This document shows positions 9,555 through 17,192 of a DNA stretch of 64,000 nucleotides, piece by piece. The stretch comes from Psychrobacter aquaticus CMS 56. Lineage in GTDB: Bacteria > Pseudomonadota > Gammaproteobacteria > Pseudomonadales > Moraxellaceae. Position 1 is the first letter of the stretch; the number at the start of each line of letters is the position of its first letter. Made by a program: the position numbers and the translations under genes. The DNA lies in contig NZ_AUSW01000034.1 of NCBI RefSeq assembly GCF_000471625.1, positions 310,001-374,000 on the forward strand, given 5' to 3'. Under the pieces are notes generated by a model that was given only the letters and a program-made list of their open reading frames with translations, was not told the DNA's origin and searched no databases.

Positions 9555-12074
9555 ATGAGTCACTTAATAAAACCAGTTAAAGGGGTTACTTATACTCCTG
9601 ATAGGAACGGGTATATTGGAGCTGTTTCTAGACAGGAGTCAGGATCTGACTTGCGTTATTCTTATACTTATATTGGGAACAATAAAGAAGGTACTAAGGT
9701 TGATAACCCAAAGGCTGTTAGTATATTAAATCCTTGGAATTATGTGGGGCTCTTCCAGTTTTCAGAAGAAGCTTTACAGGATGTGGGATGTTATCGCTTT
9801 GATGGAACTAAAAATACAACAACTCAGGATTGGGGAAAGAATGGCAACTATTGGACTGGTAAGTTTGGTGCTACCTCCCTTAATGTTTTCAGACATAGTG
9901 GTAAAATACAAATGCAGGCGATTAATGAATGGATTAATCGATTATGCAGATACTCAAGAAGTAAAAATTTAAACGAATTTTATGGAAGGACTATTACAGA
10001 AGCAAAAGGTTCTCCTCCCTTTGAAGTAACTGAGTCAGGTGTGATAGCCGCTATACATTTGAAAGGTTCAGGAGCCGTCAAAAAATTTTTGACTACAAAT
10101 GGTAGAATCAACAAAGTTGATGGCAATGGTACCAGTGTCGCTAAGTACATGAGTCAATTCGCTTATTATGATGTCCAGACTTGTTGTAAAAGAAAAATAT
10201 ACGTAAAGATTTTAGATGCTAAGAAAGACGGTATTCCTAACAAAGAAGTTGAAATTAGCTCTGAATTTAAGGGTAAATTTAATGTGGGTAAAGTAGTGGT
10301 TACTCATAAAACAGATAAAGAAGGCAATTTACCAGTAATAGTCAGACATCCAGAAGCCAAAATTCAGTTAAAAATTGATGGCACTCTCGTTGAGACTATT
10401 ATTCAGAACGCTGATCAGATACAAGGGTATGAAATAGCATACCTAGGTAAACACAACTATTCGTCCGTACTATCAGAACATAAAAAAGTGAATACCACTC
10501 AAGAGAGTAGTGATAGTAGTACCAATAATGATAAACCAAGTAGTTCAGATCACCCAAACGAAGGCACTATCGATAGTAATATCATTGACGAAGTCACTTT
10601 CAATATAAAGCTAGTCGAAGGCGACACAGGAAAACCCATACCAAATACAACTTATTATCTCGAATATAAAAATAATATAAAACCACATAAAACTGATAGC
10701 TCAGGCATTGAATCAGGTATAAAAGCTGATATCAGTCAATCTATCGGCGTCTATCTTGATGACGACGATGGAAAGAAACAATCTATTTACAGCATGGCAT
10801 TCCCCATTACTGGTGATTTAAACGGGCAAACCAAAGTTTTAAAAGTTCCTGTTCTCATCTTCGGCATCAAATTTGTTGATAAAAAGAATCAACCAATACC
10901 ACACTACGAGTTTAAAATTCTATATCGTGGTAGACAATCTGCTACAAAAAGAGCAAGCAGCCAAGGTATTAGTACTATTAAAGCCCTTGCTGGTCAAAAA
11001 CTCACTCTTATCGATGGACAAAATAGAGCGCAAACAACCGCCATCGCTACCTATGGATCCAAGCAATGGACTATAATTATAGGAACAGACATCACCGAAG
11101 AAAATATCAGCAATGCCTCAGATACCTTGAGTCAAGAAGCATCGACTACTCCAGAGACAAGCGAATCAAATGACACACCAAAACCTCAAATAGAGCAAAA
11201 CCCTGTCATCAAAGTAGAAAAGCCGAAAGTAACAGAGATTGAAAAAAAGACAGAAACAGGGCCGACGCTTGAGGTTGCCTCAGATGAGGCTAAAATTACC
11301 ATAAAGTTCGTTGATGAAGCAACAAATAAGCCACTATCGGGGCTTTCATATATTACTCAGTCTACCAAATATGGTAAGAACACTTCTGTGACAGGAAATG
11401 ATGGTACTAGAGGTAGAACACATGATTCGCTAGTAGGTGTTGAGATAACAGTACTGGTGTATGAAGACGGCAAAGAGGTTAAAAAAGATAGCTTTTTTGC
11501 GAGTAAAGATAGAGATAAGCCGTATGTTTATAAGGCTAAGAAGCCTACATACTCAAATATTGAAATTGGTTTTACGACTAAAAGGTCAGATGTAGTTACT
11601 GAAAAAACCAGAATGGTTCTACGAGAGCTAGCTCAAAAATATGGTATTAAAAAAGTTGTAATAACAAGTACGCTAAGGACTCCTGAAGAGCAAGCAACTG
11701 CAATGTACAACAATATCTCTAAGGGCCGTGTCATTAGATATGCAGCGCCTGGTGCTGCAGTAACACGTGTTTGCCAAAGTGGTATTAAAAAAGGATTAGG
11801 TAAGAACCAAATCATCAGGAATATGGTTTCTAAAATTCTAGAATATGACAAGAAGGGATTAAGGGTATCTAAACATTGTGTTAGTTTTGAAACTTACGCT
11901 AAAAAGAACATCGTTGACTTAGGTGTAAATAGCAACGGATTAAATACTTATGCAAAGAAGAAAAGATTCCAAGAAATTTGTGATGCAGCTCTCAAACAGG
12001 GTAAGCTTTCAAGTTTTATATCTCCTCTAAGAGACAAAGCTGAACCAGCTTTTCATCTCGAAATACCTCAATAG
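9555..12074 (+). CDS. putative T6SS effector: lysozyme-like head, beta-sandwich repeats, M15-type peptidase tail
   Basis: 839 residues, no signal peptide, as expected for T6SS cargo. Residues 1-205 resemble a lysozyme/transglycosylase fold: GYIGAVSRQESGS with Glu28 as candidate catalytic acid, then NPWNYVGLFQFSEEAL. Four beta-sandwich repeats follow (about 214-295, 346-430, 434-510, 580-655), each starting like ITIKFVDEATNKPLSG. A Ser/Glu/Pro/Lys-rich linker covers 520-578. Residues 665-839 resemble an M15 D,D-/L,D-carboxypeptidase: STLRTPEEQA (Arg708, Gln713), SKH (His774), VDLG (Asp788) and FHLE (His834) supply the expected zinc ligands and partners. It would cut both glycan and peptide of peptidoglycan. 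It is co-transcribed with vgrG. Catalysis is inferred from motifs. Confidence 0.75.
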   Translation: MSHLIKPVKGVTYTPDRNGYIGAVSRQESGSDLRYSYTYIGNNKEGTKVDNPKAVSILNPWNYVGLFQFSEEALQDVGCYRFDGTKNTTTQDWGKNGNYWTGKFGATSLNVFRHSGKIQMQAINEWINRLCRYSRSKNLNEFYGRTITEAKGSPPFEVTESGVIAAIHLKGSGAVKKFLTTNGRINKVDGNGTSVAKYMSQFAYYDVQTCCKRKIYVKILDAKKDGIPNKEVEISSEFKGKFNVGKVVVTHKTDKEGNLPVIVRHPEAKIQLKIDGTLVETIIQNADQIQGYEIAYLGKHNYSSVLSEHKKVNTTQESSDSSTNNDKPSSSDHPNEGTIDSNIIDEVTFNIKLVEGDTGKPIPNTTYYLEYKNNIKPHKTDSSGIESGIKADISQSIGVYLDDDDGKKQSIYSMAFPITGDLNGQTKVLKVPVLIFGIKFVDKKNQPIPHYEFKILYRGRQSATKRASSQGISTIKALAGQKLTLIDGQNRAQTTAIATYGSKQWTIIIGTDITEENISNASDTLSQEASTTPETSESNDTPKPQIEQNPVIKVEKPKVTEIEKKTETGPTLEVASDEAKITIKFVDEATNKPLSGLSYITQSTKYGKNTSVTGNDGTRGRTHDSLVGVEITVLVYEDGKEVKKDSFFASKDRDKPYVYKAKKPTYSNIEIGFTTKRSDVVTEKTRMVLRELAQKYGIKKVVITSTLRTPEEQATAMYNNISKGRVIRYAAPGAAVTRVCQSGIKKGLGKNQIIRNMVSKILEYDKKGLRVSKHCVSFETYAKKNIVDLGVNSNGLNTYAKKKRFQEICDAALKQGKLSSFISPLRDKAEPAFHLEIPQ

Positions 12075-12091
12075 ATAAGAAGTTATATTTT

Positions 12092-12901
12092 ATGAAGAAA
12101 ACCCTACTCTTATTGGTTATGTTAACTTTACAAGCTTGTAGCGACACTACTGTTCAGCTTCCTACAGATGATGTCCATAATGGCAATGGCATAAACTCAA
12201 AGTTAGAGACAAATACTGCTCGATCAGATACAGATACAGATACAGATACAGATACAGATACAGATACAGATACAGATACAGATACAGATACAGATACAGA
12301 TACAGATACAGATAATAGTATTCCAACAGGTATTTACTTTTCTAATAAAAAATGTAGTTCAGACAAAACTTGCAAAAATTTTACTCCTGAAAAAATTGAT
12401 GGAAAATATTTTCTTTCTAAAAATCAGGATTCAAACGAAGCTACGTACTACTTATTATTTAAGGATAATACTTACTACCTTTATAGTTTACAGTTTTTAG
12501 ATGAAGATTACAGCACCGTTGGCTCTTGGTCACAAATGAAAGAAATCAACGCAGCAGACTTAACTTTTGAAATCGAATATATTGAGCAAGTCATGGGTTC
12601 AGACTATATGGGAAGTTACGACAATGCTAACATAAACAATAAACTTAATACTTTAGCTAATCAATCTGGTTTGCTAGAAATAGGTAGCCTATTAGAAGGT
12701 AACCAAATACCTACTCATGAAAATATCAAATTTATACGCACAAATGATGGTTACAAGGTCGATTGCGAAAATTATATAAAAAAATATGAAGAGGTAGCTG
12801 ACGAATTGTTTGAAAAAAATATGGCTGTAGGCTTTCACTTTTACTATGAATGTTCTAGTGGAAAAGTTATATATTTTCAAGATGTAAGTCAATTAAAATA
12901 G
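12092..12901 (+). CDS. lipoprotein with (Asp-Thr)n linker, candidate immunity protein
   Basis: 269 residues. The N-terminus MKKTLLLLVMLTLQAC is a lipoprotein signal peptide with Cys16 in the lipobox. An Asp-Thr dipeptide tract encoded by a perfect hexanucleotide repeat links the lipid anchor to a globular domain of about 195 residues with several Cys (KKCSSDKTCKNF, DCENY, YYECSSG). No family recognised. It lies 17 bases after the effector gene and ends the operon. An outer- or inner-membrane-anchored periplasmic protein beside a peptidoglycan-degrading effector is a plausible immunity lipoprotein; this is context inference. Confidence 0.75.
   Translation: MKKTLLLLVMLTLQACSDTTVQLPTDDVHNGNGINSKLETNTARSDTDTDTDTDTDTDTDTDTDTDTDTDTDTDNSIPTGIYFSNKKCSSDKTCKNFTPEKIDGKYFLSKNQDSNEATYYLLFKDNTYYLYSLQFLDEDYSTVGSWSQMKEINAADLTFEIEYIEQVMGSDYMGSYDNANINNKLNTLANQSGLLEIGSLLEGNQIPTHENIKFIRTNDGYKVDCENYIKKYEEVADELFEKNMAVGFHFYYECSSGKVIYFQDVSQLK
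12225..12314 (+). repeat. perfect hexanucleotide repeat, 15 x CAGATA
   Basis: Fifteen uninterrupted copies of CAGATA (90 bases) inside the lipoprotein gene, encoding alternating Asp and Thr. Because the unit is six bases, slippage changes linker length by two residues without shifting the frame, so length polymorphism and not on/off phase variation is expected. Confidence 0.98.
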
Positions 12902-12995
12902 ATATTGTACTATTCTTATTTGTAAAATAAAATACTAACATTCATTCTGTTAGCCATAACTTTATGTAAACCCTAATTCCTAAAAAACGTCCAAA

Positions 12996-13032
12996 ATAAA
13001 GGGCAGACAGTCTATGACGGTCTACCCTTTAT
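12996..13032 (-). terminator. hairpin left of attL, probable original ssrA terminator
   Basis: Arms 12996-13008 and 13020-13032 pair over 13 positions (one G-T wobble) around an 11-base loop, followed on the minus strand by ATTTT. It is the first chromosomal sequence outside attL on the side that was originally just downstream of ssrA. It is also placed to end the rightward effector operon that stops at 12901. Confidence 0.75.
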
Positions 13033-13037
13033 CGTTG

Positions 13038-13066
13038 TTTGGTGGAGATGGCGGGAGTTGAACCCG
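13038..13066. repeat. attL, 29-bp copy of the ssrA 3' end
   Basis: Identical to 50365-50393, the last bases of the tmRNA gene including its T-arm and CCA end. The flanks differ immediately on both sides (G versus A on the left, ATTA versus CGTC on the right), which defines the core length. Confidence 0.93.
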
Positions 13067-13070
13067 ATTA

Positions 13071-13162
13071 CATCAAACACTATCACACGCTATCAAATCC
13101 ACTCTTAGTAATATCAATGACTTACGATTATGCAATGTGATTACATATGATAGTGTTTGATG
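13071..13162. repeat. 15-bp inverted repeat just inside attL
   Basis: 13071-13085 and 13148-13162 are perfect reverse complements separated by 62 bases, and the left arm is followed by a partial direct copy of CTATCA. It lies between the att core and the first phage gene, where integrase arm or excisionase sites are usual. The role is inferred. Confidence 0.7.
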
Positions 13163-13175
13163 GCAGGCTGTCAAG

Positions 13176-13185
13176 AATCATGTCA
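13176..13185 (+). promoter_or_regulatory. candidate integrase arm-type site, left end
   Basis: AATCATGTCA occurs here and twice at the right prophage end (50301-50310 and 50312-50321), always close to the att core and in the same orientation. This is what arm-type sites for a tyrosine integrase look like. Confidence 0.5.
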
Positions 13186-13189
13186 CAGC

Positions 13190-13693
13190 TTAATTATCTG
13201 CTGCTGCATAACGTAGATTTACAACAATTCTACGCGCCCATCCCTTACCAAAAGTTTGCCATATTCTTAAGTTAGTAAAGAACTCTAAGCGCTCAGCGTT
13301 AAACAATAATACCACATCGTTCTTGTCCATTGCCGCGACAGCTTCCAATGTTTTAGGACCAATCAAACCATCTACAGCTTTGCCTGTAAATCCAATCGCA
13401 CGCTGTAAAAATTTGACCGCTTGCTTATTGCCATGATTATAAGCGGCATCTGTCAGTTGCCATGCAATTAGCCTATCCAGCTGATCGCCTTTGATCGCTT
13501 TGTAATATGATTGCTCGGTAATGCGCTTGGCTGTTTCTTTTGGCAAGTTGCGCATTGAGCCGTGGTACCCATGTGCAACTGCCACTCTTTTAGTGACGCC
13601 GTACATAGTTTCCCCGCCAGGGTCGTTTGGATGATTGACGTAACCACCCTCATGCTTCTGCAATCGCTCGAAAATAATATCGAATACGCTCAT
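13190..13693 (-). CDS. endolysin, glycoside hydrolase family 108 with peptidoglycan-binding tail
   Basis: 167 residues. The N-terminus has the GH108 motif HEGGYVNHPNDPGGETMYGVT with Glu15 as the catalytic acid. It is followed by a C-terminal peptidoglycan-binding type-3 region (FTGKAVDGLIGPKTLEAVAAM). No signal peptide, so it would need a holin for release. It is the last gene of the late leftward transcript, after the small membrane proteins, as in most lysis cassettes. Confidence 0.93.
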   Translation of the reverse strand: MSVFDIIFERLQKHEGGYVNHPNDPGGETMYGVTKRVAVAHGYHGSMRNLPKETAKRITEQSYYKAIKGDQLDRLIAWQLTDAAYNHGNKQAVKFLQRAIGFTGKAVDGLIGPKTLEAVAAMDKNDVVLLFNAERLEFFTNLRIWQTFGKGWARRIVVNLRYAAADN

Positions 13694-13715
13694 TATATTT
13701 ACCTTATTTTAGATG

Positions 13716-13738
13716 TAAAAAAGCCCCAAAAAAGGGGT
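13716..13738 (-). terminator. short hairpin with T run before the endolysin
   Basis: CCCC (13724-13727) pairs with GGGG (13734-13737) and six T follow on the minus strand. The stem is short, so it may attenuate transcription into the endolysin gene and not stop it. Confidence 0.4.
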
Positions 13739-13758
13739 GGTATTTAGTGCTGTTTTTA

Positions 13759-13983
13759 TCAATCAGTGAGCTTATACATTGCCGCCCAAGACAATACAAC
13801 AATGCCTAGAAAAACAATCGTTGCTGCGATAACGGGACGTCCTGACAAACCTACTAAAGCACCCAAAATAATAATTAGACTGCCAATATAAATATATCGG
13901 CAATTAGTGTTAATCAGCTTGTTTGGTAAAAATCCTGCTATCACGGTCACACCGCAAATAATTAACCATATTGACCCAATCAT
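13759..13983 (-). CDS. small membrane protein of the lysis module
   Basis: 74 residues with two or three hydrophobic segments (IGSIWLIICGVTVIAGFL, YIYIGSLIIILGALVGL, AATIVFLGIVVLSWAAMY) and almost no charged soluble part. It overlaps the preceding holin-like gene by four bases and precedes the endolysin. A holin or antiholin role is likely from position; I do not recognise a specific family. Confidence 0.7.
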   Translation of the reverse strand: MIGSIWLIICGVTVIAGFLPNKLINTNCRYIYIGSLIIILGALVGLSGRPVIAATIVFLGIVVLSWAAMYKLTD

Positions 13984-14426
13984 TTATCACCTCCCAGCCC
14001 CAGTCTAGCTTTTACCAGTGTTGGCAATATCTGAATAAGATGAGGCGCGACAAATGCCACGCCACCAACCCACAGCGGTGTGAGTAGTGTTAAGACACCA
14101 TCACTATTGAGCACCCATAAAAACGCGGCAAAGCCACCTGTTAAGCAGATAAGCAATCTTAACCACGGTCTAATCTCAGCACTTTTCAAATCATCAGGCG
14201 TAGGATATAAAGCACCGATAATCGAGCCAAGCCACCAGCAAACGATGCAAGCACCGATAATGAGGCTTGTAGTGTGCGATTGCGCTAGCTGTGCAATGGT
14301 ATCGGTCGTCATGACTTGCTGTCCGTCCGCGCTATCTGATGCGTTAGCGTTACGCATAGCGACCAATAGCGGATAGCTGCACAAGATAAACAGCCGCCAA
14401 GTTAACGCCCATAATTTATTGATCAT
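13980..14426 (-). CDS. holin-like membrane protein
   Basis: The start is set at the ATG at 14426 (MINKLWALTWRLFILCSY) because GGAGGA lies just upstream; a longer TTG-start frame to 14462 is less likely. The 148-residue product has an N-terminal hydrophobic segment, then LIIGACIVCWWLGSIIGAL, LRLLICLTGGFAAFLWVL and LLTPLWVGGVAFVAPHL. Multiple membrane segments next to an endolysin support a holin. The charged C-terminus (VKARLGLGGDK) is typical of holins. Confidence 0.7.
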   Translation of the reverse strand: MINKLWALTWRLFILCSYPLLVAMRNANASDSADGQQVMTTDTIAQLAQSHTTSLIIGACIVCWWLGSIIGALYPTPDDLKSAEIRPWLRLLICLTGGFAAFLWVLNSDGVLTLLTPLWVGGVAFVAPHLIQILPTLVKARLGLGGDK

Positions 14427-14451
14427 AAATCCTCCGATTGTGTTTACGCAT
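14416..14451 (-). promoter_or_regulatory. leader micro-ORF overlapping the holin start
   Basis: An 11-codon frame (MRKHNRRIYDQ) has its own GGAGGA and runs through the holin ribosome site and start codon; its stop lies 8 bases inside the holin. The motif GGAGGATTTATG occurs twice, 25 bases apart, so it may be a small duplication or a coupling leader tuning holin translation. Confidence 0.35.
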
Positions 14452-14473
14452 AAATCCTCCAAATTTTTGCAAT

Positions 14474-14495
14474 AAAAAAACCGCCCAATGGGCGG
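14474..14495 (-). terminator. terminator after the tail fibre gene
   Basis: CCGCCC and GGGCGG pair around a 3-base loop (14481-14495) and are followed by seven T on the minus strand. It lies 24 bases after the tail-fibre stop and separates tail from lysis genes. Confidence 0.85.
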
Positions 14496-14518
14496 CTCTT
14501 ATTTAATTATCATTAGTA

Positions 14519-17140
14519 TTAAAGCACTAACTTCTCAACCCAAATACCTGCCTTGTTTTTGACACTAAACACGATTTTAGCTTCAAAGTCTGTGTCATCA
14601 TCAGTATAGACGAATTGAACCTTAGCAACATCTTTTAGTATTCCCTCGCCTGTATCATCAACTCCTGACACAACGGAATAGACTTGCGAGTGTATTGAGT
14701 CACCACTTTGAGCTGGCTGAGGAACAGAGATTTTACCTCTATGACTAACATACCTATCCCATATAGATTTATTAGTATCACCATAACCAATGTTCATATG
14801 TTCTGGTGTAGGGAACTCTACAGAACCATTTATATGAGTTATTGTAGGTACGGTTGCATCATGATCTGCATCAGCGCTGGCTTCTGTCCAACCTGAACCT
14901 GGACGACCTCCACTACGTTCAATCCACTGAGGGATGAAAAATTGGACTTTACCTCCTTCGGGTGTGCTTGATTTATAATCACTACGAGCACGACCTCCAC
15001 CAACTTTAAAGTTCATCCATGCACGGTTTCCGTAAGCCGTATGAGGAGGACATACATGAATAGACCAACCTTCAATACCCCACTCAACAGTAAGACTGTT
15101 CTTATCAACATGGTCTTTCACAGGCATAGTTGTGACAGGGTAATTAGGTCTGTTTAGGTTCATACTCATCTGCATACCGTAAGCTTCCCTATAGATATCG
15201 CAGGTCATATCCATAATGCGCTCAGGATAGTTATACCCTGTTTTTCGAGCATAGTTTGATATTTTTAACGGAGCATCTGCTGGATACATTTGACTAAACA
15301 ATTCTATACCATGCGATGTTTTAACAATATCTAACCCATTATCAGGGTCTAGACCTGCTTCAAATACATTATCGGGATTAACAACACCAATACTAGGAAT
15401 ACCTGTTACGTCTGTCATAGACAAAGTATAGAGAGCTAACTCTTTAAACCCAATATTATAAGGTGGTGCTGTCTTAGGAAGTATTTTTTCCAATACACTA
15501 GCAGACGGTACACCAGCAGGGAACTCTGTGGTTAAATCAATAGCTACAATATAATCTACTGTTAATTCTTTACCGTATGCTATTTCAGGAGTTGCATATT
15601 CATGGATAATAAATATCTCTAAAAAATTACCACTTTTAGGTAGTCTAACCTCACTGAAATCAATCCAAGTATTTGCAGCGGGTGTATTGACTATATTATA
15701 TCCGCCAGAAGAGTTACCAATTAGGATCCGTTTACATCCTGCACTATCTACTTTTACACGAGCTTTGATAAGTATTTGGTTGCCATCTGCTGCTGTATAA
15801 TAAGTATGTTTAGCAAAACCATCTACAGCAGTACCATCTAATGTTAGGACAGCTTTACTATTAACTACTGTTAATGTTGCACGTTCTTTTATCCAATTAG
15901 CTGTACTGGTAATAGGACTTAAAGATGTGTTTTGTTCAAGAACAATATCTTCGTCTGAACCAGCACCAATTTGTGCAATTTTGTTCCAATCTAAAAAAGT
16001 ACGATTGTCATATAAATCATTAGTATTTACAATATAAGGTGCTGGAGTTTTAGGTATTACAGTATCTAATTTTTCTTTAGATGGAATACCATCAGGAAAT
16101 AAGGCAGTCAAATTAATAGAAGAGGCAAAATCTACTGTCATCTTTTTGCCAGTTGCTGTAGCAGCATCAGCATAACCAAAAATCAGACTGAAATAGTTAG
16201 TGCCATCGCCATTGGATGTTCTGATGTCACTAATATCAATCCAAGTATCAGCAACAGGATTATTAATTATTACATAACTTTCCACATAACCACTACCTGA
16301 ATGTCCAATCCAGATATATTGACAACCAGCATCAACTTTGACACGAGCCTTCATTAATACTTTACTGTTTGCTCCTGGATAAATGGTATGACGTGCAAAA
16401 CCATCTTTTGCTGCACCAGTTAGTGTAATAACCCCTTGACCACTAACAGCCGCAAAGGTTGAACGAGCAGTTGTCCACTTATTTGTATCAACAACACGAG
16501 ATGACATACTAGTTAAAGTAATTTCCTCGCCTACATTTGAGTTTTCAGCTATACGTTCATAATATCCGTTATCTTCTGAAACGCTATCATTAAGAACCCT
16601 ACCGATAGAACCAACAGCTATTGGGCTTAATAGCATATCGTTTTTAGTAATAAAAACTTCTGCTTTTTTAAGTAATTTATTATCTGTATAAGCATTAGCT
16701 GATGCAATAGGGTCATAGACAGACTTAGTAAATGCCACCCCATCATAAATATAAACCCCATTTTTTGCAGCGGTATCGTTTGTTATCTCGATAACCGACT
16801 GCGGATTAATGCTTGATTGAGCCGCAATCATCAACGCTTCTGTTTTGTACGCTAAACGCCCACCACTGTTTTCAATCTTAATCATTGAGTCGGCAATCAG
16901 TTGCGATATGCTTTGGACTGTTTTATCACCAACCACTACATCGCCCGCATCTTGCGTAAAAACAAGTTTAATGGCGTTTAGATAGTCTAAGTAGTGCTGC
17001 AAACTATTAACATCAGCAGCCAATCGTCTAGTAATAAGTACATCAGTAGCAGCGTTCATAAATTCTTCAAACGATTGCATATCAACGCGTGCGTCAATCA
17101 CTTCTTGCACGATACTGCTTACATCATTTTCTATAGCCAT
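14519..17140 (-). CDS. tail fibre / receptor-binding protein with duplicated module
   Basis: 873 residues, directly after the tail-tip J-like gene, the usual place for the side or tip fibre. The N-terminal 90 residues are helical, the likely attachment to the tail. Residues about 205-370 and 403-562 are two diverged copies of a beta-rich carbohydrate-binding-like module (compare LMKARVKVDAGCQYIWIGHS with LIKARVKVDSAGCKRILIGN). The last 300 residues (from GFKELALYTL) have a different beta-rich, Gly- and aromatic-rich composition and probably carry host-range specificity. The family is not recognised beyond this architecture. Confidence 0.8.
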   Translation of the reverse strand: MAIENDVSSIVQEVIDARVDMQSFEEFMNAATDVLITRRLAADVNSLQHYLDYLNAIKLVFTQDAGDVVVGDKTVQSISQLIADSMIKIENSGGRLAYKTEALMIAAQSSINPQSVIEITNDTAAKNGVYIYDGVAFTKSVYDPIASANAYTDNKLLKKAEVFITKNDMLLSPIAVGSIGRVLNDSVSEDNGYYERIAENSNVGEEITLTSMSSRVVDTNKWTTARSTFAAVSGQGVITLTGAAKDGFARHTIYPGANSKVLMKARVKVDAGCQYIWIGHSGSGYVESYVIINNPVADTWIDISDIRTSNGDGTNYFSLIFGYADAATATGKKMTVDFASSINLTALFPDGIPSKEKLDTVIPKTPAPYIVNTNDLYDNRTFLDWNKIAQIGAGSDEDIVLEQNTSLSPITSTANWIKERATLTVVNSKAVLTLDGTAVDGFAKHTYYTAADGNQILIKARVKVDSAGCKRILIGNSSGGYNIVNTPAANTWIDFSEVRLPKSGNFLEIFIIHEYATPEIAYGKELTVDYIVAIDLTTEFPAGVPSASVLEKILPKTAPPYNIGFKELALYTLSMTDVTGIPSIGVVNPDNVFEAGLDPDNGLDIVKTSHGIELFSQMYPADAPLKISNYARKTGYNYPERIMDMTCDIYREAYGMQMSMNLNRPNYPVTTMPVKDHVDKNSLTVEWGIEGWSIHVCPPHTAYGNRAWMNFKVGGGRARSDYKSSTPEGGKVQFFIPQWIERSGGRPGSGWTEASADADHDATVPTITHINGSVEFPTPEHMNIGYGDTNKSIWDRYVSHRGKISVPQPAQSGDSIHSQVYSVVSGVDDTGEGILKDVAKVQFVYTDDDTDFEAKIVFSVKNKAGIWVEKLVL

Positions 17141-17152
17141 TTTCTAAGCTCC

Positions 17153-17176
17153 AAAAAAAGCCCTCTAAGTGAGGGC
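17153..17176 (-). terminator. terminator between tail-tip gene and tail fibre
   Basis: GCCCTC (17160-17165) and GAGGGC (17171-17176) form a six-pair stem with a five-base loop and seven T follow on the minus strand. Confidence 0.8.
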
Positions 17177-17192
17177 GTTGGTTTAAATGAAT

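Noticed and set aside
12225..12314. Repeat array suggestive of CRISPR
   Set aside because: Pure 6-base tandem repeat in a coding region, no spacers. No CRISPR array was seen in the window.
13041..13066. Looks like the 3' half of a tRNA gene
   Set aside because: It matches the tmRNA 3' end at 50368-50393 exactly and has no matching 5' half; it is the attL copy.
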